From: Hibiscus mutabilis | Lineage: Eukaryota > Streptophyta > Magnoliopsida > Malvales > Malvaceae | Length of the DNA: 64,000 nt | Reading direction: 5' to 3' | Assembly: GCA_019671005.1 (NCBI GenBank) | Contig: CM033747.1 | Span: forward strand, 22,471,188-22,535,187 | In this document: positions 46,034 to 58,542 of the stretch, piece by piece | Layout of the letters: every line of letters starts with the position of its first letter | How positions within the stretch are numbered: the first letter of the stretch is position 1 | Notes under the pieces: model-generated | What the model saw: only the letters and a program-made list of their open reading frames with translations | Database searches by the model: none | Told to the model about the DNA's origin: nothing | Position numbers and translations under genes: made by a program

Positions 46034-46480
46034 CACATGATAGAACAAAGGTTTATCTTGGAGGAAGGTTTGGAGTTTACTCTAAACTATCGTTACAAAT
46101 TTGAATCCGAAAAATATGTGATAATCTCTACACAAGGCTAGAAAGACTTCGTTCACCAACCATGGCAAGTTAAGCTGATTGGGTACATGAGTTTTACACT
46201 TATATCGGGCACATGGACAACGAAAGAGTTTATGTCCGTAGGAGGACTATAAAATTCTCAACCTTAGCAGTCGCCAACCACTACAACTTATCCATAATTG
46301 GTGGTACCCATAGAGATTTTGTAGTTGCTGCGACAGTCAAGACATATACACAACTACTGTATGACCTTTACATTCCTAGGACTACATGGGTCCAAGATGA
46401 ACACTATGCCAGAATTGTAGGCTGGGAATGTGTTAACTCCTCAAAAGATATACTTTCTATACATATATTGCCATGATATT
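46034..46480 (+). pseudogene. Extra 3' ORF of Athila-like element A (part 2)
   Basis: Resumes the reading interrupted at 40,508. An open frame 46,213-46,476 (MDNERVYVRRRTIKFSTLAV, then VVAATVKTYTQLLYDLYI) resembles the region found after pol in Athila-type elements, which has no agreed enzymatic function. Frame changes occur around 46,140-46,200. It is interrupted again by an LTR at about 46,480. Confidence 0.5.
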
Positions 46481-46667
46481 ACTTGACTTTGGTACATATT
46501 AGTATATTTTGCTAGTAAATTCATATATTTGCATCTAGGAGTTGAGGAATGTATAGTGTTTATTGCCAGAGTGAAGGGGTGTTTTCTTGTCGTAGTGTGC
46601 GAGATCAGCATGACTGAAGCAACTGGATGCATGGAGGAAATGTTGATCTCAATTGGCAAATCTAAGA

Positions 46668-46831
46668 GAAGAATGTCAATCCTGGTTGCAAAAGAAGGGA
46701 GAAGGAGAAGAATACCAAGCTTGGTTGGTAAAAGTAGAGAGAAGAATGCTGAGCTTGGTCGGCAAAAGTAGTGAGAAGAATGCCGAGCTTGGTTGGCAAA
46801 AGCAGGGAGAAAAATGCCAAGCTTAGTTGGA
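46668..46831 (+). repeat. 35-bp tandem repeat in LTR D
   Basis: Five degenerate units of AGAAGAATGCCGAGCTTGG plus TTGGCAAAAGTAGRG, upstream of the TATA box. Such U3 subrepeats are frequent in plant LTRs. Confidence 0.75.
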
Positions 46832-46949
46832 AAAAGAAAAATGATACGTCAAAGCCATGTCAGCCCTAGTTACAAAAATGCGTGGATGCTGCATCCAAAG
46901 AGTGCGACACTAGAAATTTAAGACTCAATCCTAAGGCTTCGCTTGTGCC

Positions 46950-46957
46950 TATATAAT
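46950..46957 (+). promoter_or_regulatory. TATA box of LTR D
   Basis: CCTATATAATGGAATTC, at the same relative place as the TATA boxes in LTRs A and C. Confidence 0.5.
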
Positions 46958-47890
46958 GGAATTCAAGAATGAGCCAAAAGCAAGTTGGAGCTGCGAGGAG
47001 AAGAGAAGGGTAGAAGCAACTTGGGCAGTTTTGCCAGGAGATCTAGATCCATTAAAGGGTTGCATCGAAAGAACTCCTTATTTTGTTCATATCTCTTAAT
47101 TTAATTATAGTTTTTATGACAATGAATCAAAACGATTTTGTTGTTGGTTTTCCTAGCCATGAACTAATCTTTTATGTTGGCTAGGGGTGTTTGCGATGAA
47201 CGCTTAGTTTTAGGTTTTAATAATTAAATGCTTTGGCATTATTGTCTATTTCTCATATGCTTCTTGGTTTTATATTTTATGCCATACAACAATTGACATT
47301 GAATGTTTATTATCCCGTAATATCTTAACAGACTTAGAAGATAAGGATTAATTGCCAAATACTAAGGAGAGAAATTTTAACAGAAGATATTCAAGTAGAT
47401 AAAACTTACACCTAAAGTAAATCTACCCTTGTGAGTATAGATTGAATTTTCACCAAGTTAATCGTTTGAAAACTCGCTATAAACATATAGGTGTTGAAAG
47501 TACTTAACTTAGGGTATTGCCATCGACATAGACTATACTAACTTATAATCTTCTCTGCAATAGAACCAAAGTTTAATGTTATTAATTGCTGCTTTCGCCA
47601 TCGTAAAATCCAAACATCTCTTGCCAAGCCTTCCAATCATCATTACACCAGTTGTTTTCCAAACTACCTAGATCTTTACTTCAGTTTCCTTTAGCATTTT
47701 AATTTCTTTAGTTCTTTTATTTTACTCGTTCTCTCAATCAATTATCATCACCTTTATTTTCTAGTTCACAAGTATTAATCGTAGCAATTAATTCTTGGAC
47801 AATCCCCATAGAGACGATATACAACTCACTACTTTATTACTTGCTAACCATGTATACTTGCTTGTAAAAAGATGTATTCTTGGCATTATT

Positions 47891-48790
47891 TATTTAAATA
47901 ATTACAAAAAATCCTTAATCTTTTGCCTAGCAGTATTCTGTCAATAGTACAACCCAAACCAGATCCCAAGTTCTGGATGCATTTTATTAACAACCATATT
48001 CTTCTAATAAAAAATTGATCTATCGTCTCTTACCGACAATTGATGTTCCTCTACTCCATACTCAACAACAGGAGAGTGGATCCGTACAAACTTATCCATG
48101 ATGTCATCATCGATAGGGCAGCATTGACATAAACGTACAATGATCTACCTTTCCCCAATCTTATTTTAGCCCTACGTCAAAAAGCGAGGGTTGAAGAATG
48201 GGGAAAGGACCAAAATATTAAACGCTATACCGAATAGCTACACTCTCATATTTCAAAAATGAAGGATATAAAGTGTCTTCTGAACTTGTTGCTACACCTA
48301 CTTAGGATCTCCGCTGTGTCATTCAGGAGGCTGTCGTTAGTTTTAAGGAACCATATTTTCAATATGTCCAAACAAAGGCGACTGTCGAGCGATCTTTCTT
48401 CCAAAAACTCATACCAGAGGAACAAGAAGATTTTCCATTGATACCACCTGAACTTTTCCCGGTGCCAGCACCTGCAACCACCACCCGACAGAGACTGCGA
48501 CCAAATACTAAAGCCAGCGCCTCCTCCTGCCCTGCCAAGAAAATCATGTCCAACTGGGACAAAGGCAAGGGCATCATCATCTGGGAACCATCTTCCCAGT
48601 AACTCCCTGGGTTAATTTTCTTTTATTTCTATAGTTTTCATATAGCATTTTGCATTTTACATGCTTTTTTTTCCTTTTGCTCTTTTGGTTTTGTTTTCTT
48701 TTTGCATTGGGGACAATGCTCTTCTCAAGTTTGAAGGATTACTATCCCATGTATATATTAGGTTAAATTTAAGTAAAATTTATTTTTTTT
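47891..48790 (+). pseudogene. Extra 3' ORF of element A (part 3) and tail
   Basis: Fragments such as VQPKPDPKFW and LPLIPPELFPVPAPATTT-like text (48,430-48,490) continue the Athila-type extra ORF with stops. 48,640-48,780 is a T-rich tail with GCATTGGGGACAATGCTC, which commonly precedes the 3' end in these elements. No 3' LTR of element A follows. Confidence 0.45.
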
Positions 48791-49705
48791 AAAAAATAGC
48801 CTAATATGTTTGATAGGTTCCATTTGCTATGATTATAGTGATTTTGAAATTGCACCCGCGTTGATCATGATTTCCTATTATTAATCTATGTTTAATGCTT
48901 TGTAATGTTTTAAGAGTTTTCGTGTTTTGAACTTGATATGTTCTGGTATGTTTAGAAACATAATTATCCGTATTCTGTCTGTACATCAGTGATATTATAA
49001 GTTGATATAAACTGTTATGGGACTTGCTTGCCATTTTGCAGGAACTGTGTTATCTTGTTATGTTATTTGGTTATATGATATTGTTTTTGCCCCACTAAGT
49101 TATACTTAGTGTGTGTTTAATTTATACTTTGCGTGTGTTCTTTTCACACGTAGGTTTCGGACTAGCATTAGCGGAAAAAGAGCTGTACTTTTGGGAATCA
49201 AGTTACTGCCTGCAAAACTTCATTATGTACATATACATCCTAGACTACTGACATGTATACGTATTTTTAATTAGCAGCTATTTTGTATTATTAAACTTAT
49301 GAGTTAGTTATAAGTTACAAGAATATTTACATTTAGTAATATGAATTAAATGTATGATATTAGTAAACTCGATGATGACATTTTACACGGTTTAAATATT
49401 GTCCATCGTCTATCGCGTAACGATTTTAAAATCTAGAAAGGGTCTAGGCAGCACACATAGTCTTCACCCTGAATCATATTTTCACATTATTAACTGACTT
49501 ATATGTTTTAAAAACAAATTCAGGATCGAAACTAGCTACGTTTAACTGAGACAACTTTTAATTCAAAATCGAGGAAAAAGATTAAATTGTAAAACTAATT
49601 GCATAAATTGTTTTAAAAAAATTTACAAGCCTGGAATTCAGCTAAACAATATTGTGACATCTTTAATGTATATTCGGCTTACGAGTATACGTTAAGGGTG
49701 TTACA
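48791..49705 (-). repeat. Truncated LTR, same family as 13,358-17,818
   Basis: Ends GGGTGTTACA at 49,705. Its reverse complement (TGTAACACCCTTAACGTATA, then AAGATGTCACA, TAGTTTCGATCCTGAATTTG, GATTCAGGGTGAAGACTATG) aligns with 13,358-13,880 over some 500-600 bp. The inner part of the LTR is missing. The left boundary near 48,791 is approximate. Confidence 0.7.
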
Positions 49706-50660
49706 GAGACACTTCAGATTGCGCCAATAGTTCATTTTGCACTGACACTTCAAGCTGCATCAACAATGTCAATTGTCGGACATTTGGCATGTGAGTGACA
49801 AGTCTTGGAATAGTTTTCGCTGGTACATCAACAATTTCTTCAACAATAATCTTTTTATTAGGAGTCACTTCACCATTTTCTGAAAATGGTACATCCAAAT
49901 CCCTGACTAGCTCACTAGTCTGTTTACCGCTCTTTAGAGTGATATCATAGGAATGTTCTTTCCCCTTAATAGTAGAGTTTGCCATATCACTTGGAAGAGT
50001 GCCTTGCTGTCTAGTATTCATTGTGGATGCAAGTTGTTCGAATTTTGCTTCTAATGCGTACATCGATGAGGACTCCGCTTGAACAATTGTTTTCGTACGA
50101 GTGATATGCCCTCGCATTAAAGCTTCAAGAGCTGAGAAGGGATCATATGTGGAAGCTTGGGTATATTGTTGCTGCATAGGTGCTTGAGCATACAAATGTG
50201 GGATCTGAACATATTGTGTCTACACCTGATTTTGTTGTTAATGCATATTAGATTGTTGATTTAATTGTGACTGCATTGGAGTGTAATTCCCTTGTCTTGG
50301 ATTATAAGTGCCTCGAGACCAAGTATTCCTATATCAAAATTTCCTAGTATTTTGTCCAGAATTCTAAATTCCCTAAGAACGTTGATTGCATGTAGAAGCA
50401 TTTTAGGATTTACCATAAGAGTTGTTCCATAGGAGTTGTGGACAGTTTTCGTAGATGTGGTTGTCACCGCAAATCTTACAGCTGAATGCAATGATATCTA
50501 CTCGTTGAGCGGCTTGAATAGGTGTAACTTCATTAGTTCCTTGCATATTGTTGATCCTATTTTCCAGAGAAGAAACTTGAGCTCTAAGAGCAAAAACTTC
50601 ATCTCACTCAATAATGTATGAGTAACTTTTACTTGAACCGCTCTTGGAATAGGATATTGA
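49706..50660 (-). pseudogene. gag pseudogene of Athila-like element B
   Basis: In minus sense a zinc knuckle CKICGDNHIYENC (near 50,440-50,480) precedes a 164-residue open frame (50,195-49,701) with ALEALMRGHITR, AKFEQLASTMNTRQQGTLPSD and ITLKSGKQ, matching the gag C-terminus of element C (NQVGQFAQNLNTRPQGGLPSD). Frame changes separate the two parts. The N-terminal gag domain and all of pol are missing. It is cut at 49,705 by the truncated LTR. Confidence 0.8.
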
Positions 50661-50822
50661 AAGTCATAGTTGGACATCTTGTAATCTCGAATGGTTTGAT
50701 GTTAATCTTTGACATATTTGTTGCTCTATCTTTTTAGCAAACCTAAAAAATAACAAAACTAAAAAAAATAAAGTTATTAAAAATAAAAAAATGCAATGAC
50801 AAAAATAAACACTAAACAAAAA

Positions 50823-50846
50823 CCATCTCCGACAACGGTGCCAAAA
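50823..50846 (-). promoter_or_regulatory. Primer-binding site of element B
   Basis: In minus sense TTTTGGCACCGTTGTCGGAGATGG, two bases after the CA end of the LTR. It differs from the intact site of element C at two or three bases. Confidence 0.75.
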
Positions 50847-50848
50847 CT

Positions 50849-52245
50849 TGATCGGTGAAATGACATCACCGATTTGTGCAAGCGTACATGGTCGATGCAA
50901 ATATAGTAGACAGATACAAATCTATCGGATATCGATCTTACGAGGATGGTTGTTTAAATAATTAAATTGTCAATGCAATAACATAACAAAATAAGATAAA
51001 TTTTAGTATAGATGTTGGAGCAATACTTGAAAATAAAGATAGAAGAAATGGGATAATGATAAGATGGGATCCCCAAAATGATTCTTCAATAGAATAATAA
51101 ATGCTAACACAAGGTGTAAGAAAAAGATGAATGTCGATGCAATTAAGAGCAATGAATATCTTACCAAAATCTACTTTTACTTCTAATCAAAACTTATACA
51201 AGCCCACTTACCACACCTTCTAGTGATGGCTAATAAAGAAAATACAAGAACAAGTAAGTCAACTTTCGTTGTACTCCCATGCAACTTCCATTGTCATGCT
51301 CGTTAACTTGAATTATCATTGCATTTTTCAATTACAATGACTGCAATAAACACTTCCGTGCATAAAAACATTCAAACCCAAAGATTAAAAATAGAAGCAA
51401 GCATAATAAAATAACATTCAATCTAAAAACTCAAGTGTACTTCAATACAAACTTGAAATAAAGAGTATTCGTCAACAATAAAAATAGAAAAGCAAAAGAC
51501 AAGTAGAGATTACTATTCCTAGCGGCTCTCGACTCGATTTCACATTTCCTCCTTGTGTTGTATTTAGAACTTCTCTTCAGAAGCTGATCTACATTTGTTT
51601 CAAGTTGGTTCACCCAAGGGAGAGCTTAGGCCGCCGTCGCCAGGAGGGAAAAACTCCCAAAATGAAGGGAAAAGATGATAAGATATGAGACTCCCCTCTT
51701 TAGGATAAGAATATATGGATATATATATATATATATCCTTATCACTTTCTAATTAGGTGTTTACAAGTGTTCTTCATAGATTTTCAGGATAAAATTTCTT
51801 ACATGGCAGCTGTACTAATGGACAACCTATAATTCTTTAATCTTATCATGGCAGCTGTTAATGCATCGACAATGACTTTCAATGTGCCAACATCATGTTC
51901 GAACATAAGTTTTTGTAACTAACTATCAACTCATTGTCCGTTGATATTATCTTCTTGTTAGAGTCGTTTGATCTTATCTTTTTGACAATTGGCAATGCGA
52001 CGACAGTCCTAGACACAATCTAAACAATGCTTATGCAAGGACATCTCAATGCAGTGACAGTCTTGGCTACAATTCTAGAAGAACTCATGTAGTGACATTA
52101 GTAGCAAAAATGTGATAAATTTAAGGATAATTCGAGAAAGAGCTACTGAGTTAAAAAAATGCAAATACAAAGATAAAAATGCTAGAATGAATGCAAAGGT
52201 TAACTAAATGGGAACAAATTAACCAATAAATAAGGTGAAAACACA
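50849..52245 (-). repeat. 5' LTR of Athila-like element B
   Basis: 1,397 bp. In minus sense it starts TGTGTTTTCACC at 52,245 and ends GATCA at 50,849, with U5 phrases CCATCCTCGTAAGATCGATA and TGCATCGACCATGTAC. A TA-rich block at 51,718-51,738 may be its TATA region. It was inserted into an RNase H region (52,246 onward), so it is younger than that Tat-like remnant. Confidence 0.75.
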
Positions 52246-55200
52246 TGCTCTATAGAGTACCATCAACCAGCTCCTGCTCCATTAGCGACTACCGAACCAT
52301 CCACATGTAAGGTTCACTCTTGTAAGCCAGACTCTTCTTGATTCTTCTCCTAAAGGAGATCTTGTCCAGACAAGACTTATCGGGTGTCCGTATCTTCAGT
52401 CTGTTGGGGTAGTTCTTCTGTTGGCATAGAGAATATACACTCTGCTACAAAATTCGCCAATACTTGGGCTTTGATTGCCTTCCATGGCTGACAATCATCT
52501 TTGAATTAACTTAGCTCTATTCCCCACTTAAACATCTAGCCCTGTAGATCCACCCGATTTAAGATGTCCTTCAGGGGCTGATTTGACAAAACTGTTACTT
52601 GATGGGCTTAAAAGTAGTGACGGAGCTTCCTAGCTGCCATTACTAGAGCAAACACTATTTTCTCAGCTTTGGTGTATTGTCTCTCCACAAGTTGAAGAAA
52701 TCTGCTTACATAGTAAATAGGTCTTTGAATGTTCTTCTCCTTCTTGACTAGTACAGCTGCGATTATTTCATCGGTAGTTGCCTGGTACATATACAGATCA
52801 TATGCTTCTCTCGACGTAGCCAACATAGGGGGCTCATCAGGTACTACTTTAATTGTTCGAAAGCATGCTGACAATCATTGGTCCACTGGAAAGGTCTTCT
52901 CAGAGCTTTGAAAAAGGGGAGACACTTAACGGCTATTCTTAAAACAAATCTGTTTAATGCTACCACCTTCCCATTTAACGTATGAATTTCTTTTGTGTTT
53001 GTTGGGGGCTGAAGTTATGCGATAACCTTTACCTTTTCTGGGTTAGCTTCGATACCCCACTCTAAAATAAAAAATATGAGAAATCTCCCCGCTCCCTCTT
53101 CGAAAGCACACTTTTCAGTGTTCAACCTTATTCTATATAGCTGAAGGACATCAAAAACCTCTTAGAGGTATACCAAATGTTGCTCCAAAAAGGTGATTTT
53201 GGCCAACATGTCATCCACATAAATTTCCATATTTCTTCCAATCTGATGACGGAAGATCTTGTTAGATAAGTGCTGGTGTGTTGCCCCGCATTCTTGAGCC
53301 CAAAGGGCATCACTTTATAGCAGTAGAGGTCGTCCTCCATTATGAAAGTTGTCTTTTCTCTATACTCTTCCACTATTGTGATTTGGTTATATCCCGAAAA
53401 TGTATCCATAAAGCTCATGTATCTATGCCCGACTAACGCATCAACTAGTCTACCAATCGAGGGTAGAGGGAAACTATTCTTGGGGCAGACCTTGTTGAAA
53501 TTGGTGAAAACATTGCACATTCACCATTTTCCACTTGGCTTCTTGACCATCACCACATTGGCGAGCCATTAGGAATATTTTACCTGTTGAATGAATCCTA
53601 CTGCGAGCAGTTTCTTCGTTTCATGCCTAATCGCATGTAACTTTTCTTCAAAAAAAATTCTTATCTTATATTTGACCAGTTTGACTGCTGATCAACCTAC
53701 AAGGAATGTTTGATATTCCTCGACTCTATTCTAGGCATGTCCGCAGCAAACCATTCGAACACATCTACATTATTTTTCAATAACTTAACAAGCTTCCTCA
53801 TATAATGTATGTCCAGCCCCGATACTATCCTGGTGACTTTCGTAGGCTCATCAAGGTAGAGCTCTACATCTTCCATTTTGTCCACTAGCTTTGGCTTCCT
53901 ACACAAGTCCTCCTCTCTTACATTCAATCTTTTTAGGCTTAACATAGCTTTGTTCAATATGTTGACTTTAGGTCCTCCCAACTGCACTGCAGCTTTCTTT
54001 CTGTCATGCTCATGACTCTGATGCCTTTGGCTAATTGTAAGGACATAATGTGGCACTACCTCGCCACCCTCTAGTCTGCTTGCTTCAGGCCTTCTTCCGA
54101 AGGGCTGAAGGTAGAAAGGGGCTGTGATTATTTTGGCTTTTTGCATTGGAGGTCTATCAAAGATGGCGTTGTACGTTGAAGAATTATCTCTTACCAAAAA
54201 ATTAGCCATCTGAGTAATTTTATTGGCATCATCTCCATTAGTCATTGGTAGCTAAATGGAGCCATTCACCTCGATGGGTTGATTGCTGAACTATACACTG
54301 GACTTGCTAGCTTTAACTCTGCCTCCAGGATCTCTATCTGGCTAAATATATTCCAACTCAAGACCTCTACTGCGATGCCCGTATCTGTCAAGATTCTTTT
54401 CATATCAAAGCCCGCTACTAAAGCCGCAACAACAATAGGATTGTTTTTGTCTTCATCTAAGACCTTATCCTTTTCCTTTTCTAAAACAAAACTCGCCAGG
54501 GCTCTATGTACTTCATTTGTTCCATCGATCTACCCGAAACTGACATCATGTTATTCATGTGTACCTTACGCTTGGTGTTCGACTGAGAATACTCTTCGTT
54601 CGCCCCTATGATCATGTGTGTGGTGCCTCTACGCTCTTAAATGTTTTGCCACTCATCTTGCATTTTCGGTTGCTCTTCTTCTCTGTCATTTTGAGCCCAC
54701 CTATTGTAGGTGACTAAGAACCTCTCTAGCTGGCCCCGTCTGCCCGCTTGCATTCTTTAGATGTGTGCACTCATCAGTTACGGGGACTTCAAGATCCTAG
54801 TGTGCTTTATTTGATTCAGGATTTGCGAAGGAGACTCTGTTAGTTCATGGTAAGTTTACAATGTGGCTAACCTCTCTTTCGTTGTTTTCTTCTATCTGTC
54901 GTATCCAACTCAGATAGAGACTCATTCTTGTATCTTCGCAGATCCCTAGAAGAATCTTTCTGCTAGAGGTTCTGCATGTTCTGAAAATTCTTTTCCAATT
55001 ATTCCATTTTTGCCCCCAGCGTCTATTGCTCATCATCCTCTATTAGGTTATATTTTGTATCCTCGCTTTCAAAGTCCTCCTCAAAATCCTCTAATTGATG
55101 CCCTTGAAAATCCTACTGAAGGACGCCCCACTTTGTCGTCTGCTCATCTTCGACCATTTTGCCTTTACACTTTGCAAATAATTCCTGGATTAACCTTTCG

Positions 55201-55265
55201 TTCCTCTCTTCAGCGGGTCTGTGCTACTCCGTCTAATCTTGCATGAATTTCTGCTGCTGCTCATA
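52246..55265 (-). pseudogene. Ty3-gypsy gag/protease/RT/RNase H remnant, Tat-like
   Basis: In minus sense: decayed gag end (55,250-54,250); a 182-residue frame 54,245-53,697 with MTNGDDANKITQMANFLV and AIFDRPP (protease and linker); RT 53,520-53,128 with FPLPSIGRLVDALVGHRYMS, FMDTFSGYNQI and KVMPFGLKNA; the RT/RNase H connection 52,874-52,608 with RPIYYVSRFLQ and FALVMAARKLRHYF; and an RNase H start TLHVDGSVVANGAGAG near 52,270. Frame changes and stops lie between all parts. The element is truncated on both sides, by LTR B (52,245) and by the copia LTR (55,266). The family match is with the Tat/Ogre group, as for 33,960-35,149. Confidence 0.85.
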
Positions 55266-56775
55266 CCGTAGGGACCGTCGGTACACCCCATGGCACAGCG
55301 GAAAAATATTCCGGCGATCTCACCAGTGATCCATGTACGATTAATCGAAATTGGGAAGAAGGATGCAGAAAAACTACCTTAGTTTGTCTGGAAAGAGGTA
55401 GAAGAGAACGAAGATGCAATCACAATCACGCGTTTCGAATCCTTAGTCACAACGAAAACGTCCCGACCTCTACTCAGTTCACCAGTTGCAAGCAAACAAT
55501 TTTATTCTCTAAACTGTTTAGAGAGTTTTGCAAAAGCATAAGTGGCTGCTAGACCCTTATGTTCCTTTTATAATGCAAATAACCCTAATTCAACTTGAAT
55601 TAGAGTTGTTGACTATTTCTGAATTTCATGCATTAAAGAGTTATAATTACATTTAATTACTCTCCTTTAATGCTTATCCCTTAAATTCGGAATAATTTAA
55701 ATTCTATATATATATATATCAAATATATATAAACTTTAAATTCGAATAATCAAAATCTATATATATATATATCAAAATATACATAAATTTTAATTATATC
55801 TTCATTTATGTGCAACAACTTTGTATGTGTATTATTCGTTTAACATTTGCTTGATCGAACCATACGGTGTGACCTTGTAGGTTCTTGTAACATTAGTAGT
55901 AAATATTAGAAAAATTCTAATATTACAAACAATGAGTGACGTCTAGCAATGTATCATTGTCACCTAAGTTACAAGAAGTCATGATTCGACATAACCTCTA
56001 TGTGATTAACTCTCTTTCTTGCATTACATCCTTTTTTCCTTTATATATAGATTGGACACAAGTCATGGAATAGTCACACTTGTATAGTCCATCTAATGTT
56101 TCTTGATATCTTGAGTAGACTATAACAAAAGAATAATTTATGATATCTCATATCAGCTTATTCGAGCATGGCCATGTGTTTCTAGTCTCACTCGATCAAG
56201 TGGCCTGTGATATTACTCCTATTATGTAGGAGGGACAAATCCTATGTTGATCACCTAAATCTCACTACATATATTGTGGCATGTCCAATATCAGTCTTTG
56301 TGATGCAATCAGTTACGACACACTTTTAACTGTATCAAAACATGAGACTATAGATGTTGAGATAATAATGATCTCAAGTATGAGGATCATACAATTAGTC
56401 ATCACTATGAACATGTTTGTGACTGTCACATAATAATCCAAGAAACATGCTCATAGCGGGTCATTCCAGTATGTTGTTCTCTAAAACATACTCTTGTATT
56501 GATTTTGACATCTCCATGGCAATGACAACACTTTGCCATCAATCAACTACACAATAGCTTTTAATGTATTATCACTGTCCAAGCCTACGGTAATACTTGG
56601 CTATGGACCTTTTAAGAATAATCATATTATTCTATGGACTTTATTATCATACAACTTATATATAAGAACACAGAAATATAACCGAAAATAATAAATGGCA
56701 ATGCCTTAATAGAACTGGTAAAGTAAGTATGTGGTTACAATTATCTCATGATCAGTCTTTGGGCATACTCTAACA
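55266..56775 (-). repeat. 3' LTR of the copia element
   Basis: In minus sense it starts TGTTAGAGTATGCCC directly after the polypurine tract and ends near TTTCCGCTGTGCCATGGGGTG. About 1.51 kb, with AT-rich subrepeats around 55,700-55,790. It shares ~700-880 bp with the fragment 30,887-31,772. Confidence 0.75.
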
Positions 56776-56790
56776 ATCTCCCACCAGCAC
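56776..56790 (-). promoter_or_regulatory. Polypurine tract of the copia element
   Basis: Minus sense GCTGGTGGGAGAT immediately before TGTTAGAG. A GGTGGGAGATTGTTAG-like junction is usual for plant copia elements. Confidence 0.75.
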
Positions 56791-58383
56791 TAAGACCAAT
56801 CACTCATATATCTAATACCGAGTGACTCAGTGTGACGGTCATGCTTCTGCTGTGTCAGAGGCTTGGTCAGTGGATCAGCAATATTATCATCCGCGTGTAC
56901 TCTGCATATTTCCATATCTCCTCGATCAATGATATCTCGAATGAGATGAAAGCGCATGAGAATATGTTTGAATCTTTGGTGAGATCTAGGTTCCTTTGCT
57001 TGTGCAATGGCTCCATTGTTGTCACGATGGTGTTCCACGACATCTGATATGCTGGGAACAACCCCTAGTTCATAAATGAACTTCTTGATCCAAATAGCTT
57101 CTTTTGCTGCTTCATTGGCTGCAATGTATTCAACCTCTATTGTAGAATAAGCTACTGTATCTTGCTTTGAACTTTTTCATCTCACAGCACCTCCATTAAG
57201 GCAAAACAAAAAACCCGATTGCGATCGTGAATCATCCTTATCAGTGGAAGCTAGCATCAGTGTAACCTTTTGCACTAAGCTCTTCCTCACCTCCATATAT
57301 AAGGAATGTATCCTTAGTTCTTCTTAAGTACTTAAGGATGTTTTTAACTGCAACCCAATGACTTTCACCGGTATTTACTTGATACCGACTCGTCATGCTT
57401 AAAGCATACGATACATCTGGAGGAGTACATATCATAGCATACATAATAGAACCAATAGCCGAAGCATATGAAATCTTATTCATCTGTTCTCTCTCTTGTA
57501 AGGTTGAAGGACACATTTCCTTCGAGGGTGACACGCCATGTCTCACAGGTAGAAATCCTTTCTTGGATTCATCCACGCTGAACCTTTTTAGCACTTTGTC
57601 TAAATATGTACTCTGGCTCAAACCTAGGAGTCGTCTTGATCTATCTCTATAGATTTTAACTCCTAAGATATATATTGCCTCACCCAAATCTTTCATAGAA
57701 AAACAACTTCCTAACCAAGTCTTTACAGACTGTAAGGTAGGTATGTCATTTCCTATGATTAGTATGTCATCTACATACAATATTAGGAATGAAACAATGC
57801 TCCCACTAGCCTCTTTTTTATAAACACAAGGCTCATCTTCGTTTTTGATAAAACAAAACTCTTTGATAGCATCGTTAAAATGAAGATTCTAGCTTCGAGA
57901 AGCTTGCTTTAATCCATAAATGGATCTTTGTAGCTTGCAAATCTTTCCAACATCTTTTGGATCGACAAAACCTTCTAATTGTGTCATATACACATCCTCT
58001 TCAAGTTTCCTATTAAGGAAAGCGGTTTTGACATCCATTTGCCAGATTTCATAATTATAGAATGCAGTTATCACAAATAAGATCCGGATGGATTTAAATA
58101 TAGCAATAGGAGAAAAGGTTTCATCATAGTCTATACCATGAATTTGTCGAAACCCTTTAGCTACCAATCGCCCTTTGTATGTTTATACATTACCATCCAT
58201 GTCGTTTTTCTTCTTAAAAACCCATTTGCACCCAGTAGGTTTAACCCCTTCAGGTGGTTCAACCAAAGTCCATACTTGGTTTTCTGATATGGAATCCATC
58301 TCAGACCTCATGGCTTCAAGCCATTTCTTAGAGTCTGGGCTCGACACTGCTTCTTGGTAAGTCCTAGGCTCATCTTGATCCAT
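56790..58383 (-). pseudogene. copia RT and RNase H pseudogene
   Basis: Open pieces in order: 58,383-58,183 (SSPDSKKWLEAMRSEMDS, WVFKKKNDMDG, RT start), 58,167-57,889 (TAFLNRKLEEDVYMTQLEGF, YGLKQASR), 57,780-57,241 (active-site MYVDDILIIGND, then AIGSIMYAMICTPPDVSYAL) and 57,038-56,790 (RNase H end: HIDIRYHFIRD-type region and NIADPLTKPLTQQKH). At least three frame changes or stops separate them. The YVDD box keeps both catalytic Asp residues. Confidence 0.9.
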
Positions 58384-58542
58384 AAGAAGAACATCACCAT
58401 GAGTGGTAACAAGAAATCCATATTTCTCAGGTAAGTGGCGTTCTCTTAAAGATCTTCGCAGTAGTTGTGTTTCTAAATTGGTTGATTGTTCCTCAACAAC
58501 TTGTGGAACTCGATTTTGTTCAATATCTGGTTCATTGATCTC

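Larger units (their letters stand above)
46481..47890 (+). repeat. Athila-like LTR D, probably solo
   Basis: Has a TATATAAT box at 46,950-46,957 and U5-like text (CAATCCCCATAGAGACGATA at 47,801), matching CAATCCCTGTGGAGACGATA in LTR C. It lies inside the extra ORF of element A, which continues after it. A ~35-bp repeat occupies 46,668-46,831. Ends are approximate and no target duplication could be fixed. Confidence 0.55.

Noticed and set aside
46213..46771. Two open frames as host genes
   Set aside because: The first fits the interrupted Athila-type extra ORF. The second crosses the 35-bp repeat of LTR D.
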